A model generated the notes under the pieces. It saw nothing but the letters and a program-made list of their open reading frames with translations, did no database searches and was not told where the DNA came from. Position numbers and translations under genes: made by a program. A stretch of DNA of 64,000 nt from Hyperoplus lanceolatus. Taxonomy: Eukaryota > Chordata > Actinopteri > Uranoscopiformes > Ammodytidae. The stretch is from NCBI GenBank assembly GCA_026929865.2, contig CM049418.1:13187001-13251000 (forward strand), read 5' to 3'. Positions 21,941 to 34,315 of the stretch are shown here, piece after piece (the first letter of the stretch is position 1; each line of letters starts with the position of its first letter).

Positions 21941-22744
21941 TGGTTGCCAGGCGACTGGTCCCTAACGTAAGGATAAACCCAAGCTTTCTGCTCTGGAGCA
22001 AAGAGCAAATGTCACTATACTTAAAGCAGGATTTATACTCCAGCACTGACAGTAGAACCACTCAGTTTCCCATGCTTTTGTGCCAATCGTATGCTTCATT
22101 GGATGCATCTCACTGACCAAAACATCTCTCCTATGTTCTGATTGTACCAGTCAAATATTGTTTCTTTAAAGCAAAACGGCGGTTAAAGCAAAAGTGGTCG
22201 CTCAAAAACTATTATAAAACATGATTTATGGATATTGTAGAGTGGGAATCATGCAAAGACTTGCAAATAGAGTAAAACATGAGCCCACAATGTCTAAAAA
22301 TGTGACCGGAGCAAAGAAAACGCTCAGAAATGCAATGGAGTTCAGAGGGTTAATTACTGTTTACATGAGGTTGTTGAGTTGATTCCTGTGTGAGAAAACA
22401 AACACATTTTTTTGCCATGCTATAGATTACATAGATAGATCCATTTGTATTCTTAACTTCCCACTACCGACAAAACAACTTAAATCAAGTGCTGCCTCTG
22501 TTGACAGATGCACTGATAAGCCACCGTGTCAATGCCTCCAGGCATAATGCTACATGTTTGCAGGGGGTGGGGGGTAAAAAACTCCAACAAAACACCAAAT
22601 TAGCATCCGTCAGGGGTTGTCTGACACAGCATCACAACACTGGGTCAACAGCTGCTGGGGATTTGATTAAAGTGGCCTGCCAAGTTAACTCAAAAAAAGC
22701 CTTCAGAAAATGTTTTCGTAACAACTTGATTAGAAATACATTAG
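21941..22744. other. No gene recognised
   Basis: AT-rich DNA without coding-like frames. Confidence 0.5.
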
Positions 22745-22860
22745 TGATTTTGATTTGATTTGAATATTTTATTATTGTGTCATGCATTAGCATGCCTAGC
22801 CCACAAGGGCTTACAAGACACCATTATAAAACACAGAAACCAAAAATAGATGCTAAACAA
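22745..22860 (-). mobile_element. Possible LINE 3' tail
   Basis: A (TTTGA)-type short tandem tail at about 22748-22763 is followed by ATATTTTATTATTGTG and AGCCCACAAGGGCTTAC. This resembles the 3' ends of fish LINEs in minus orientation. No coding part remains, so the call is weak. Confidence 0.3.
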
Positions 22861-22878
22861 TACTAACATTAACAATAT

Positions 22879-23669
22879 AAACTGCAGTGGAGTTGTTTTG
22901 CTGCAGTGGACCACATTTTTGGTGAATCATAAACGAGTCACCAACAATTCCAGCATTTGCTGCGTCAATTTCTCCAAAGAAGAGTTTAGTAACTTTGGCT
23001 AGAAGGCTGCTGGCTTTGCAGAGCGGCTATGTCTAGCTGATGCCTGCTGGAGCCTTTCTTTACTTCAGACTTCACCGACCACGTGCTGATTGCCGATCAT
23101 ATAAGTCACTTATCAGCTTAGTTGTACATTACATTTTACTGTCTCAATAGCTTTAGTTATGCTTCTACAGTGTATTTCACTTGTGTGTGTTGCTAACATT
23201 TAGCCCTAGGCCCAGTGTTTGAAGCTAACATAGCTAACGGTGTTATCATAGTCGCCTATTAACAGATGTTTATTTTTAGCAGGTCATGCTAGCTACCTTG
23301 ATGACAATCACACAAAATATGGCCACTGAATTTAGAATTAAATTATACCCTAACAGAATATCTCTGTATTACAGCATTACAGACAGCCTATGCCAGAGTG
23401 AATGCTATAGTGTTGAGGGCTAATGCGACATTGAGCCTGAACCTACATGATCGGCAATCAGCACGTGGTCGGTGAAGACTGAAGTAAAGAAAGGCAGCTC
23501 CAGCAGGCATCAGCTAGACATAGCCGCTCTGCAAAGCCAGCAGCCTTCTAGCCAAAGTTACTAAACTCTTCTTTGGAGAAATGGACAATGCAAATGCTGG
23601 AATTGTTGGTGACTCGTTTAGGATTCACCAAAAACATGGTCCACTGCGGCAACAACTCCACAGCAGTTT
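22879..23669. repeat. Long inverted repeat (222-bp arms, 346-bp spacer)
   Basis: The left arm (22879-23100) and right arm (23447-23669) are reverse complements with few mismatches by eye, for example CCGACCACGTGCTGATTGCC against GGCAATCAGCACGTGGTCGG. The spacer is unrelated AT-rich DNA. Ends read AAACTGC and GCAGTTT with possible TA flanks. It is probably a fold-back or non-autonomous DNA transposon of unknown superfamily. A transcript would form a long hairpin. Confidence 0.8.
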
Positions 23670-24016
23670 TAAAATCAATGCATTGAGGTTGAGCTCACAT
23701 GCAGTCGTGGCATCTACTGTACCGTTTTGTGTCTCTGGGCAAAAGCGTACCCTTGTCGGACTGCGCTCATGTGATTGGCTGAAAACGAGGAAGACATCCG
23801 ATTGGCTATATGTAGTTCCTGGGTGAAAAAAACGCATTTGTGAAACCAGCAACGTCAGGGGAGTCTCATAAATCTCACACAAATACAGAACAATTCACAC
23901 ATGAATGCAAGGAAGTTCACAAATTAAAAGCATTTTGTAAATTCAAATGTAACAGTTTGTATATAAATGTAACAACATCCAACACATTTTTGATGAAAAT
24001 TGCAAATCTTTTTTTT

Positions 24017-24180
24017 AAATTAATATATTTATGGATTTATATTACATTTATTTAAAACAAGACACATTTGTGTGTGTGTATCGGAAATGTGTTTGTGAAA
24101 CTTTTTATTATAGATGGATTTATTTTACATTTATATATGACGGTATCCATTTGTGTGTGCATTGAAATGTATTTGTGAGA
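24017..24180. repeat. Degenerate 80-bp tandem duplication
   Basis: Two successive units share ATGGATTTAT(A/T)TTACATTTAT, then CATTTGTGTGTG and GAAATGT(G/A)TTTGTGA. Confidence 0.6.
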
Positions 24181-25249
24181 AGAGGGTCATTCATATATAA
24201 ATCACAAAATACAAGTGTGAATCCTTCTCTGTGCATTCATTAATATTGATACTGATCTGAGGCCATATTAAGGTAATGCTATGCTCTGTTGAAGGCAACA
24301 TGAAGGGGTGTATACTGTTTTCTGTTTGTTTACTGCAGCAAACTTTTCTCTTGTGAAAATAAAGGCAAACTGGAGACCAGTGAATCACTTTAAACTGTAG
24401 CCAAGCTGCAGCGGTGACGAAGGCTAATAGATGAGGAGTGAAGGGCGATCGATAATGACATCCTGAGCGGTGTCAGGGTTGGTCATATCAAGGTCTTTTT
24501 TCCCAGGCACCTTTTTGTTTGCTGTCTAGTGTCGGTGAGAACTGCTGCTTTGAAAACTATCATATACCACTGAGATTTGACCTTTTTTAAAGGGTTGTTA
24601 CGCTACTTACACAGTCCTCCAAACAAACGGGCTGTAAACAAGTAAAAAAAAATAAGTTTAATGTTTAGTGACAAGTAGCAAATTAAATAGTTATTAATGA
24701 CAATATATACATGTTTTATATGTCAAAATAGCACCTCCATTGACTGGTCAGAATTTTCAAAATTGACAATTCAATTATGTTTGATGTCCTGCTATGCTTA
24801 ATGCATGTGCACATATTTGTATTGTTGGTAGCATTTGTAATTTAAAGTAGAGAATACATGCAGGATACTATCAAAAGCGGCATTTGCAACATACCTTTAT
24901 GATGACTGATCCTGCTTAAATATATATAAATTAAAATTAAACATAATTTCAGTGTACATAAGTCATTTAACATGAGATCCATATACTCCACTATGTGCAT
25001 ATGCAATTCAGATAAAGATATAATGAACGAGAACACAATCAAGAAAAACCAAGCCAGGCTGGTGTTCTAAGATAAATTCAATCAGATATTCAGACAATAT
25101 ATCAGAGCCACTAAAATGATAAAGCATGTCTTTGGCAAAGCAAAGCTCCTAGACAACCAACGAGTGAAGACATTGCACTTACCATTCTGTCGCCGCTCTG
25201 TACCTCTGCTTCATCTATAGACCCCGGATGAGAAATATGCACACAGTAT

Positions 25250-25450
25250 ACTAAGAATATGCACATTAATCCGCAGTCATTCATAACACCCGAGCGTTTT
25301 TAATCCTGTGTGGTGAATTAACAAAAAAAAAGGAAACCTGCATTAGCGGGCATTCATTATGCAAGGCAATGACTCCGAAGTAATGTGCTAAATTACTAGG
25401 ACTTGTGCAATCCATTAGTGTGACTTATTCTCACACTGGGGAGAATTGAA
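25250..25450. promoter_or_regulatory. Possible conserved non-coding element
   Basis: Non-repetitive stretch with several ATTA/TAAT cores and an ATTCATTATGCAAGG segment. Candidate enhancer on composition alone. Confidence 0.2.
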
Positions 25451-25533
25451 CACGAGTGGAAGGGAATAGATGTGGTGTGCTGAGATGGACCAGACTAGGC
25501 CTTTATTTAGCAGATACTTGGAAAGACACACAA

Positions 25534-25534
<1 letters not shown>

Positions 25535-25565
<31 letters not shown>
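25535..25565. repeat. (CA)n microsatellite
   Basis: About 31 bases of pure CA. A degenerate GT-rich tract follows at about 25649-25710. Confidence 0.9.
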
Positions 25566-25567
<2 letters not shown>

Positions 25568-26798
25568 TCAAGCTATCTTTCTATGAATGTCTTTTTAGCA
25601 AAAAAAACATGTCATGTCACAATTCTGCAAAATTAACGCTTCCTTGTTGTGTGAGGGTGTGTGTGTATCTGTGTATGCACCTACAATATGTGTGTGTGTA
25701 TGTGTGTGTCTGCATGCGATTGATGAAGCATTCGCATTTGTTCGTTTGTTCGCTCGCTGTCATTTATTAGCAGAACCAGACTGCAGCTTTCAAACTGCTT
25801 GAGGGCAAAGCGAGCTATTTAAAGAAAAATCAGAGCCACACCAAGTCTCTCTCAATGAAATAAATGCGGGGGCGGGGGTGAGGGCAAGGGATTCTGGGTA
25901 AAGGGAGAGATGATGAGAGCATATGAGTGGGGAAGAGAGTGTGTGAGGGCTGCTATAAGACAAGAAGGGTGCATGGGTCATAGAATGTGAGAAGATGGTA
26001 ATTTGGACAGATGGGGAGGCGATGGCAAACTACTAGAGTGAGCTAGAATTATATGATGGAAGTAAACAAGCATTACTTTGAGCCGCATGTACGGGGGAGA
26101 TTTGAAGGAGAGAGGGGTAGGGAGAGGACACACAGTAAAAAGGCTAGATGGAGGAAGGAGAGAAGCTACTTAAGGGATATTAATGTCAAAGAGGATCTTC
26201 GGTTCAAGCCTTCACACCTACTAAAAACACTGCATCTCAAAACTACGTAAAACACGATTGTTTGCACATGATGTCAACATAAAAGGTTACTCTTATCTTG
26301 ACGCTACAAAGATGGTAGAGTCGGTGGTGGTAGAGGGTTCAGCTAAAGTGAAGCTAAATTTAGTGCAGACATTTCAATGTGGCTCATGATTTAAACAGCA
26401 TCTAGGGTTTACAACAGAACGGCTAAAGGCAAATTGGGTCTTAAACTCGGCCACCGCAAAAAGAAACTCAGCTGAACTTTGCTTCAAAACGTTTGCATAA
26501 CCTTATCACATAGCCAACAGTGACATGCTAATGTAAATCCTCAAAAACGTGAGCATGTTACAGATGTAATAAGTATGTGGGTTACTTCAGTACAGAATGT
26601 CAATTGCAAAGATATGTTCTGCTTGTTTTACGGGTGTTCCAGATGATGGCATGCCTCATTGCCCCCGGATATCATGGACAGGGAGATTGAAATGCAACCA
26701 TTGACATGCTCATTTGTATTTTTTTAAATATATGAATATATCAAGTTTTGCTTTTACTTGCCTTAGACTATCAAAATGATGTGGGCACAATATACAAA

Positions 26799-27889
26799 CA
26801 CAGCATCAGCGGCGGCTCGCCCATAGAGGGCGATAGGGCAACGCCCTCCTTGAGCCATACCAGCAAAAAACAATAATATAATAATGATATTTTTAATCTT
26901 TATTTTATTTTTTTGTATTAATAATCATAATTGCTTATTTCAATACAGTTTATACCTGCATCTAAGTCTGAACATCATTGTACAATCAGCGTCTGTGCTC
27001 TGTACCGTCACTCTGGGGCGATTTCGGGCTGGTTGAAAATCGCCCTGAGCGCTCTCATAGACTTCAATGTAAAACTTTTTTTTTTCAAACTGCAGTCCTC
27101 GCAATGCAATCTCTATGGGTTCCGGGGGTGCTCGCCCTAACGTATTGTCGTCATACGTACAGTAAACAATGAACCAATTACAGTGACTGATACAGTCACA
27201 TGTCCGGTATGCTGCCCAAAGCGGTCATATTCAAGACCAACATAACTAATATCAACTCAGGCTAGGCTGGCAAGCTACTTGATCATGTCATTAAAATGAC
27301 TAGGTTATTTTCAGACAAAATGTAACCATCAAGCAAGTATCTACCAAGATGGATTGGGGGATCGTATAAACGCGGATTTTCACGGGGCTCGTTTGAACGG
27401 CTAACGAGGCTAGCAGGATGCTAAGGAGCTAACGCTATGTCCTGCTGCCGCTGCATATGGACTGTATACTGGCTTTTTATCCATCATGATGGCAGCACAG
27501 ACCGCATGGATAACTTTGTGTCACCCCTATGCATCATCTCTCAGAAAAGGTAAAACTAACATTAAACATCAAGGATCTGAGGAGCACACTGGTAGATGAC
27601 AAGGTATCTGTGATGGCCACACCTGGATAATTAAATCATTTTAGAGATAAAATAATTTTATTCAAGAAATTAACTAATTTGATGTCCAAAAATACTGTAC
27701 AGTACAATGCTTGTCTAATGTTGCCAGAGTGGTTATGCCAGATGAACAGGAAAAACAAACTATTAAATGCAATATGACATTGTCATATTAGCTATGTGAT
27801 TTAGGTTAATTTTGGGTCATTTTACCCATCATGGCAACAATTCCCCCCCCCCCCCGAGATTATTGTCAGGAGCCGCCACTGCACAGCAT
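26799..27889. mobile_element. Non-autonomous hAT element, 1075 bp, with 8-bp target duplication
   Basis: CACAGCAT is present at 26799-26806 and 27882-27889. The element starts CAGCGGCGGCTC and ends GAGCCGCCACTG, an inverted repeat with one mismatch. The interior has a GGGCGATAGGGCAACGCCC palindrome near the left end and a 13-base C run near the right end (27843-27855). No recognisable transposase exon remains. The duplication and ends place it firmly in hAT. Confidence 0.88.
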
Positions 27890-28412
27890 CCATTAATCAA
27901 TCATTCAAGTTAAAAGGCCAATACCCTGAGATTAATGAGAAAATTGCTTCAAATAGTCTACTGCATGCGTATTGGCTATAGGGGAAGCACTTCCAATGTG
28001 CCAACATATTGTGAAGCCAACTCTAGATATGTGAACACTCTGAGATTGGCTTTATTCAAATATACACATGACCTTTGCCGACTGTAATTGGAAAGCAGTG
28101 CACACATTGTGATGATGGCATATAGTATATTTTGTTTGCATTATGTCACACTCTAATAGGTAAGAATGTGAATTACTGAACCATAGCTTTGAAAGAATAT
28201 ACAGTACAATGCAAATCACATATAGTGTATCATTGAATAGCGAAAAGTGATTTTCATCCAAAGAACCATGACATACAGATGATAAGAACATGTCCTTTTT
28301 TGAAACACTCTCTAACGAATCAGCCAGGTGAAGTGGGCCAACACACTGCTGTGTCTTTTGAACTTTGAAATGTGTATCGGTACAAGCACATTATCTAATC
28401 GATTTGCACTGC
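27890..28412. other. No gene recognised
   Basis: AT-rich unique-looking spacer between two mobile elements. Confidence 0.5.
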
Positions 28413-28665
28413 TTAAAGGTGCTCTGAGGAACTTTTAGTTTTTGTTCATTCATGCACCCCCTTTGGACAAAAGCGGTAGTGTTTTTACTATGCCAGCAAT
28501 AGTTCCAGAGTGAGGGACCCATAACTGTGGTACTAAGAAAATCTATAAAAAAATAAGCATTCTTTGCACTGTTGTTCTCGTTTGCTGTAACATGTCATTT
28601 ATGATCATCAGAGGAAAATCGAGACTGTTTCAGAAATATGTAAAAGTTCCTCGTAGCACCTTTAA
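28413..28665 (+). mobile_element. TTAA MITE, copy C (253 bp, complete)
   Basis: The best-preserved copy. TTAA at 28413-28416 and 28662-28665; left AAGGTGCTCTGAGGAACTTT, right AAGTTCCTCGTAGCACCTT, a near-perfect inverted pair. The interior includes GCACCCCCTTTGGACAAAAG and ATGATCATCAGAGGAAAA. Confidence 0.85.
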
Positions 28666-29068
28666 AAGCTGTTGCTGATTAAAATAGGTGCAAAAACAAT
28701 TAGCTTTAATTAACTGAGTAATAACTGTATTACATTACACACAATGCAATATGAGTATGTCTAGTAGTCCAGGTTAGGATAAAGGGAGACAAATATAGAG
28801 AGAGTGAGCCTGTAGAATAAGAAGAGTTGGCCAAGGCAGAGAGAGTATCCAAGTTTAGGACTCTCCAAGTCAGGGGAACTCAATATATCAGAGGGAGGGT
28901 CAAGGGATTATTAAAGGGGCCACTGACACCCCCGTCCATAGTGAGAAACCTTTTAAATAATTAAGAAAATGAGTGAAGTTGCAAAAGCAAAATGTGGGCA
29001 AAATCAAGCTGAGGGGTGTGTTCCTCTTGACATGGGAGGGCAATGCAGAAGCAGGCGGTCCACTATCC
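28666..29068. other. No gene recognised
   Basis: Spacer between MITE copies C and D. Purine-rich around 28790-28900, with no further identity. Confidence 0.5.
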
Positions 29069-29308
29069 TTAAAGGTGCTCCGAGGAACTTTTATTTTTTT
29101 TGTTCATTCTTGCACCCCCTTTGCACAAAAGCTGTAGGGTTTTAACTATGCCAGCTGTAGTTCCAAGGTGAGGGACCTACAGAGTTATTAAGAAAAGCAA
29201 TACAAAAAGACCATTATTTGCACTGATAGTTTTGTTTGCCGTTACATGTCATTTATGATCACCAGAGGAAACATTAGACTCTTTCAGAAATATCTAAAGT
29301 CCTTTTAA
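29069..29308 (+). mobile_element. TTAA MITE, copy D
   Basis: Starts TTAAAGGTGCTCCGAGGAAC and carries the family interior. The right terminal repeat is eroded (TAAAGTCCTTTTAA instead of the full AAGTTCCTCGTAGCACCTTTAA). Confidence 0.75.
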
Positions 29309-29829
29309 AAAAAGCTAGGTTTTCAATAACTGTCTCCAACTGTATTGTCAGTGCTGTCCCAACATTTTGATTTTGGAGGACCACAGGGAACAAGTGACTA
29401 TGTAAAACATTCTCATGAAACAGATAAGGTTATGCCTGGAACAGATGCAAATGAATGTTTATCTTTGTGGCCATGCGTGTCACACTGACTTGTACAAATC
29501 CCCCCGCCTTTTGCTCCACTGCTAATTGAAAGGCTTAAATGTTATTCTCAGTCATTTCACCGCACTTGAAGGCTCACAAAACTGCCTTGTTAGAACGTAA
29601 TTAATATACATGTTGGAGGCATCATTAAGAGTCTCAGTTAATCCATCTGGTGATTGAATAGAGCAGGCTTTTGCAACAATGAACAACTTGTGTGATTTAG
29701 ATACACATTATACTTTTGATAATACCCCCCCCCCAACAACCTTGTTCTATATTTAAGCAATTGGCATAACTGAAGTTGACGTTAAACATATTTAGATATA
29801 AGGAAATACGTTAGATATGAAGAGCACAA

Positions 29830-29869
<40 letters not shown>

Positions 29870-30174
29870 ATAACCTTCAATAAGCCAACAATCACAAACA
29901 AGCAGCAGTAATAGGATACGATCGGAGGATTAGAGAGGGACAATCTGTGTTTTTATTTATTTAATTTTGGATGGCACTCACGGGACTGGCCGACTGAGAT
30001 TTCAAAAGGGATTATGGGATTCCACTTGATTTGTAACAAAGTGGATGACTTACACAGGGGTATACAATTACGCTGTAGGGGCTTGTTGCGGTCTAACCCC
30101 TTTCTCTGCTTGGTATTTCCAAATAAAAATGCCATCGTTTCATCTTTTAATCAAATATCTGGTAACGCTTTTCA
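29309..30174. other. No gene recognised; contains a (CA)n tract
   Basis: AT-rich DNA with a 34-base CA repeat at 29831-29864 and a C run near 29728. Confidence 0.5.
29831..29864. repeat. (CA)n microsatellite
   Basis: Uninterrupted CA dinucleotides. Confidence 0.9.
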
Positions 30175-30305
30175 GCATTAAGAAAAACTATATACAAAAA
30201 CCATTATTTGCACTGATGGTCTTGTTTGCTGTCGCATTTGATGTATGTTCATCGCAGGAAAAATTAGACTGTTTCAGAAATATTCAAAAGTTCCTCGAAG
30301 TACCT
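30175..30305 (+). mobile_element. TTAA MITE, copy E (right part only)
   Basis: Matches the family from CATTAAGAAAAACTATATAC through TTTGCACTGATGGTCTTGTT to AAAAGTTCCTCGAAGTACCT. The left terminal repeat and the first half are missing. Confidence 0.7.
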
Positions 30306-32720
30306 GAATTCTGAAAAAAATAAATAAATAAAACCACACTGTAGTGCCATTGAATTTATTTTTTCTGATGTCATATGTTTCTCCCGGTGCTTAAACTATA
30401 CCCTGCAGTCATTGGCTCACCATCCTGCTTTATTCCCAGCTGCTGCGTTCACTGACACCTGGCATTACCAGATGTTCTGTATTTCTACTGTGTGGATGTT
30501 ATTTCCACCTGTCTTTTAAATGCCTCTCCAAGACCAGAATCACACCTTTTACAATTGATGGTGAATACTGAGTAGAGCCCTAATGTGACACCTCTCTTAA
30601 TTTTTCCTTTTGAGATACTTAACATATTAATTTTAGGTATCTCGGGAATGTGTTTTTATTCGTGCCTCTCCTTTGTATGAGAATGAATGTACACAGTGTA
30701 AAACTTTGCAGATGTAGCCATATGCTGCATCTCTGACAACTTCAAGAGGTGACTGGCAATGTGAATGCATTCCACTAGTACTACATGTGTGCCTGTTCTT
30801 AAGACCCTTTCAAAAAGACATTTTGTGTGCCCACATGTTTAATGTGAAACTGCAGCTATGTTTAATTTGCAGTTACTTGATACAGCTGCAGAGAGAAGGT
30901 GAACAGTACACGTTTCTTGGAATTAACTTGCGCGTGTGAAGGCAATCTGAATTCAGCACCAGAGTCGGGGTCTGCCACAGACATTACAATTTACTGTGTA
31001 GAAAGATAATTTACACATTTGCAATTAATGGCTTTTGTATGTGAAGATCATTTAAAGAGACAGGCTTTTAGAGTATCTTAACATTGAATTTCAAAACAAT
31101 ATTGTCCTCACCCTTTACATGGTTCTTGCAGAATGATCCAAACCATTTATTTATTCATTTTTGTCAGGTCATAGGGTGATTCCATGCAAATATACGATAT
31201 GAATAATTTCCCTTTTGTTTAGCTTGGTAAAGTGAACTGTAAACATTTCTGACTTTAGTTATGCAAAACAACAGTGAATGAATCACAGTGGTCCTAACGG
31301 AATGTGACAAACACATTAATAACTTGCAATGCCACGTTGGATTTGATCTTGGCGATCATCCCTGAGATGAAAGAAGCCTGACTGAACCAGTTTAGTAATA
31401 TGCTGATTGAAATGCAAAGAATAATAAAAAAAAAAAAAAACACCACACATTTCTTAGATATTGGCATCACTTGGATAGATAGGGGGCTCAGGGATTGCCT
31501 CTGTGATGGGATTGGCACACACAATTTTACAATTCTGTTTTATCAGTGTTCAAGAAAATATCTACGTGCAAGAGCTTATGCCGTGGAGGAAAAAATATGG
31601 ATTGTTGTAGTTTTATTTGCATGTGTTGTTTGGTCAAAGGAACTCTCAAATACTATTCAGATTCTACATGTGTATCCTCGAGTGCATGTGTTGAAAACAC
31701 ATTCTATTTTTCTTAATAGCCAGAGTATCGAATTGAAAACTTAACTAGCATCAAGTGGGTTATTTAATTGTGTTTTTCCTTCCCAAGGACAACTCCCAAC
31801 TTGATGATATTATCCATAAAGTACTTCACAGCCTCTGTTTGATCTGTGTCATATTGAATAAATTGCCTGTAATTGTGTGCGTATTGTCTCATCCTATCTC
31901 CACTCACACACACACACCAACACACACTTTGGCAATCCCATAAGGGACAATTAGAAACAAGCGGACATTGAAAACATAAGGGGAGAGCAGGCACAGCATT
32001 TAGCTTTGTTTTTAAGCGTCGCGGGAATCTAATTTAACTTTAGCTAACATTTACGACGAACACACTACTCTAATTACATATCTGCAATTCAAAATACTTC
32101 CACAAAGATTGGCTTTTAAACGAGCACATTCCTCTATTTAGCTTATTAATTGTCTTTGTGCCACCAGGAGAATCATCACGCTGCTTGTGAAATAATTATC
32201 CCCATTGGTAGTAACACTTTTAATATCATTATTAATATCCCACCCCTGCTGATATGAAAACAATAATTATATCCATTTTGCACATCTCTTTATTTCACAG
32301 CTTTTTCAAAAGTCAGATAGGCCTCGAGTTCACCACTGCCTTGACATCATTAAATAATGTACCACCCTTAAACGGTTCATGTATGATTAATGCATAGGGT
32401 ATACGCTAACAGCAACCCATATCTGTATATAACACTATGTGACCTGCAATTTAAAATGGCTCCCAACAATTGGAGGCAGATGATGTAGTGGTTTCCAGAG
32501 TCCCACTCATAATACTATTGACATGTAATGACAGCGAATCTTTGCCATAGCCTAATAAGGGCTGTGCACTCGTGAGCGTTTCAGTGGTAACTAAAGCACC
32601 CTTTTAGCCACAATTTGAAGTGAGCATTTTTAGAGTGCTCACAACCCACCACCCCACCCCCCATTGCATCTTGGGAGCCCCTAGACTCTTAATAACGCGG
32701 TTTGTGTCGGTTTTAATGCA
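30306..32720. other. No gene recognised
   Basis: AT-rich, mostly unique-looking. A possible conserved regulatory block lies at its right side (32020-32330). Confidence 0.5.
32020..32330. promoter_or_regulatory. Possible conserved non-coding element
   Basis: Dense homeodomain-type cores (TAATTA-like, TTATTAATTG, AATAATTAT occurring more than once) in non-repetitive sequence. It looks like a developmental enhancer, but conservation is unknown. Confidence 0.28.
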
Positions 32721-33492
32721 GCTATAGCCAGGGGTGGATTACTGCACGGGCACACCGGGCACAGGCCCAGGGGCCCAAGGGCTCAGGGGGGCCCTTAGCC
32801 AGAGATACTGATATTAACTTTTCATGTTGCATAGTCAAAGATCTCAGTCACTCATGTTAATAACAGGGTCCAAAAAGGAATAGCCTTAATATAAGGATAC
32901 TCATTAAAATTGAACAATATTGAAATCATCATGGGCCCCTCAACTAGTATTATGTATGTGTGAATGGCCTTGAAGGCCCCCTCACACATACAGAAATAAG
33001 CTTTCTATGTGTGAATTATAAATTGTTCATAAAAAGTAGCTATCCACCCTTTATCTTTTGAAATGGGCCCCTCCATCATTGAACATGGGTCCGCAGACCA
33101 ATCTACTGTACTGTTTTTACAGTTGCAGAGTAAAGAGTGCTGCCTGTTTAAGACAAATATGAAAAATAATGTTCCTTCTGCATCTCAGGATTTGATATAG
33201 CCTCTAAAAGTTCCTCTCAAAGTGCACCAGTTTGATGCATTTTGCTTTAAAAAGGTAAAAAAAAATCCGGGGGGGGCATGCCCCCGGACCCCCCAATAAG
33301 GTACAGGGTCCCTCCCACAGTATCCCAAAATCCTGTGGGAAACACTGACTCCCTTAATATGTTTTTTTCCATTAATTGTATGTATCTGTGTGGAAGAGTC
33401 AGTGTACCTGACTGGATAAGGGACGAGTGGGGGGCCCTTTAAGAGTTTGTGCCCAGGGGCCCATTATTTCATAATCCGTCTATGGCTACAGC
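32721..33492. mobile_element. Non-autonomous hAT element, 756 bp, with 8-bp target duplication
   Basis: Flanked by GCTATAGC (32721-32728) and GCTACAGC (33485-33492), an 8-bp duplication with one mismatch. The element runs from CAGGGGTGGATTACTG to CATAATCCGTCTATG, an imperfect inverted pair. Subterminal GGGCACAGGCCCAGGGGCCC is answered by GTGCCCAGGGGCCC inverted at the right. The interior includes a GGCATGCCCCCGGACCCCCC segment of a kind seen in other fish elements. Confidence 0.75.
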
Positions 33493-34315
33493 TGTGGTGC
33501 CACTAATCAAGTGGTATGTTTACCATATGGGCGAGAAGTAAATTATGTCATCCGACGGATAGACCTGCCAATAAGAGTTGGACATTGCTGCCTGTAGCTC
33601 ATGCACACGCTGCCATATGTCTGCTTTTAACTGAAGTCCCATCCTTGTTTATGTCACTTAAGTCTAAAATATGAACACCTCATTATGCATGTGACCATTA
33701 TTTAAATAGCCTAAATTTGATTCATAATTGGGAGTACAGCTTGCAAAGTACTGGCATTTGAATTTATAATCATAGCTAGAATGCTGCACATCTCATCTTG
33801 TACAAGACAATTAAATTCACTTTGGATACATTTGTTTTGGACATTACATTTCCCATTTAATGGAGAATAGATAAAAAAAGACAAACATGAAATGGCTAAA
33901 CAATTTACAGAGCGATAGTTTTCCTCTCTGCTTTGCATGCAGAGCAAATGTTTAACCATGCATTGCAAACACAAGGCAAAGCTTGTCTTCACTTCTGGAA
34001 CTTTGTCATTGAAACAGTGTACGTTGTCGCTGACAGGGACTCGCAGAAGCCGCTTCCATTAACATGAGGGAGATACTTGGCTGTGTGAAGTATTGTACTG
34101 ATTAGCCCACCTCATATCATGCAGGCAAAAGTGTGTGGGCTTTATATAACTAGCTGCAACAGGAAAGACAATGTCTGAGAATAATTTTATTTATAGAGAT
34201 GAGTGAAAAAGGAAATATGTTTGTGAGATTAGAATAGCCAACTACAATTGACATTACTCCCATATATTTATGGCACATTAGGTTGTCCATTCCCTCATCT
34301 CATTTACCAACCATC
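33493..34315. other. No gene recognised
   Basis: AT-rich spacer without coding signal. Confidence 0.5.

Larger units (their letters stand above)
23670..26798. other. No gene recognised
   Basis: Mostly AT-rich. It includes a degenerate tandem duplication (24017-24180), CA/GT repeats and a possible conserved block near 25250-25450, listed separately. Confidence 0.5.

Noticed and set aside
23581..23826. 81-residue frame beginning in the right arm of the long inverted repeat
   Set aside because: It crosses the repeat end into unrelated DNA, so it is unlikely to be a gene.
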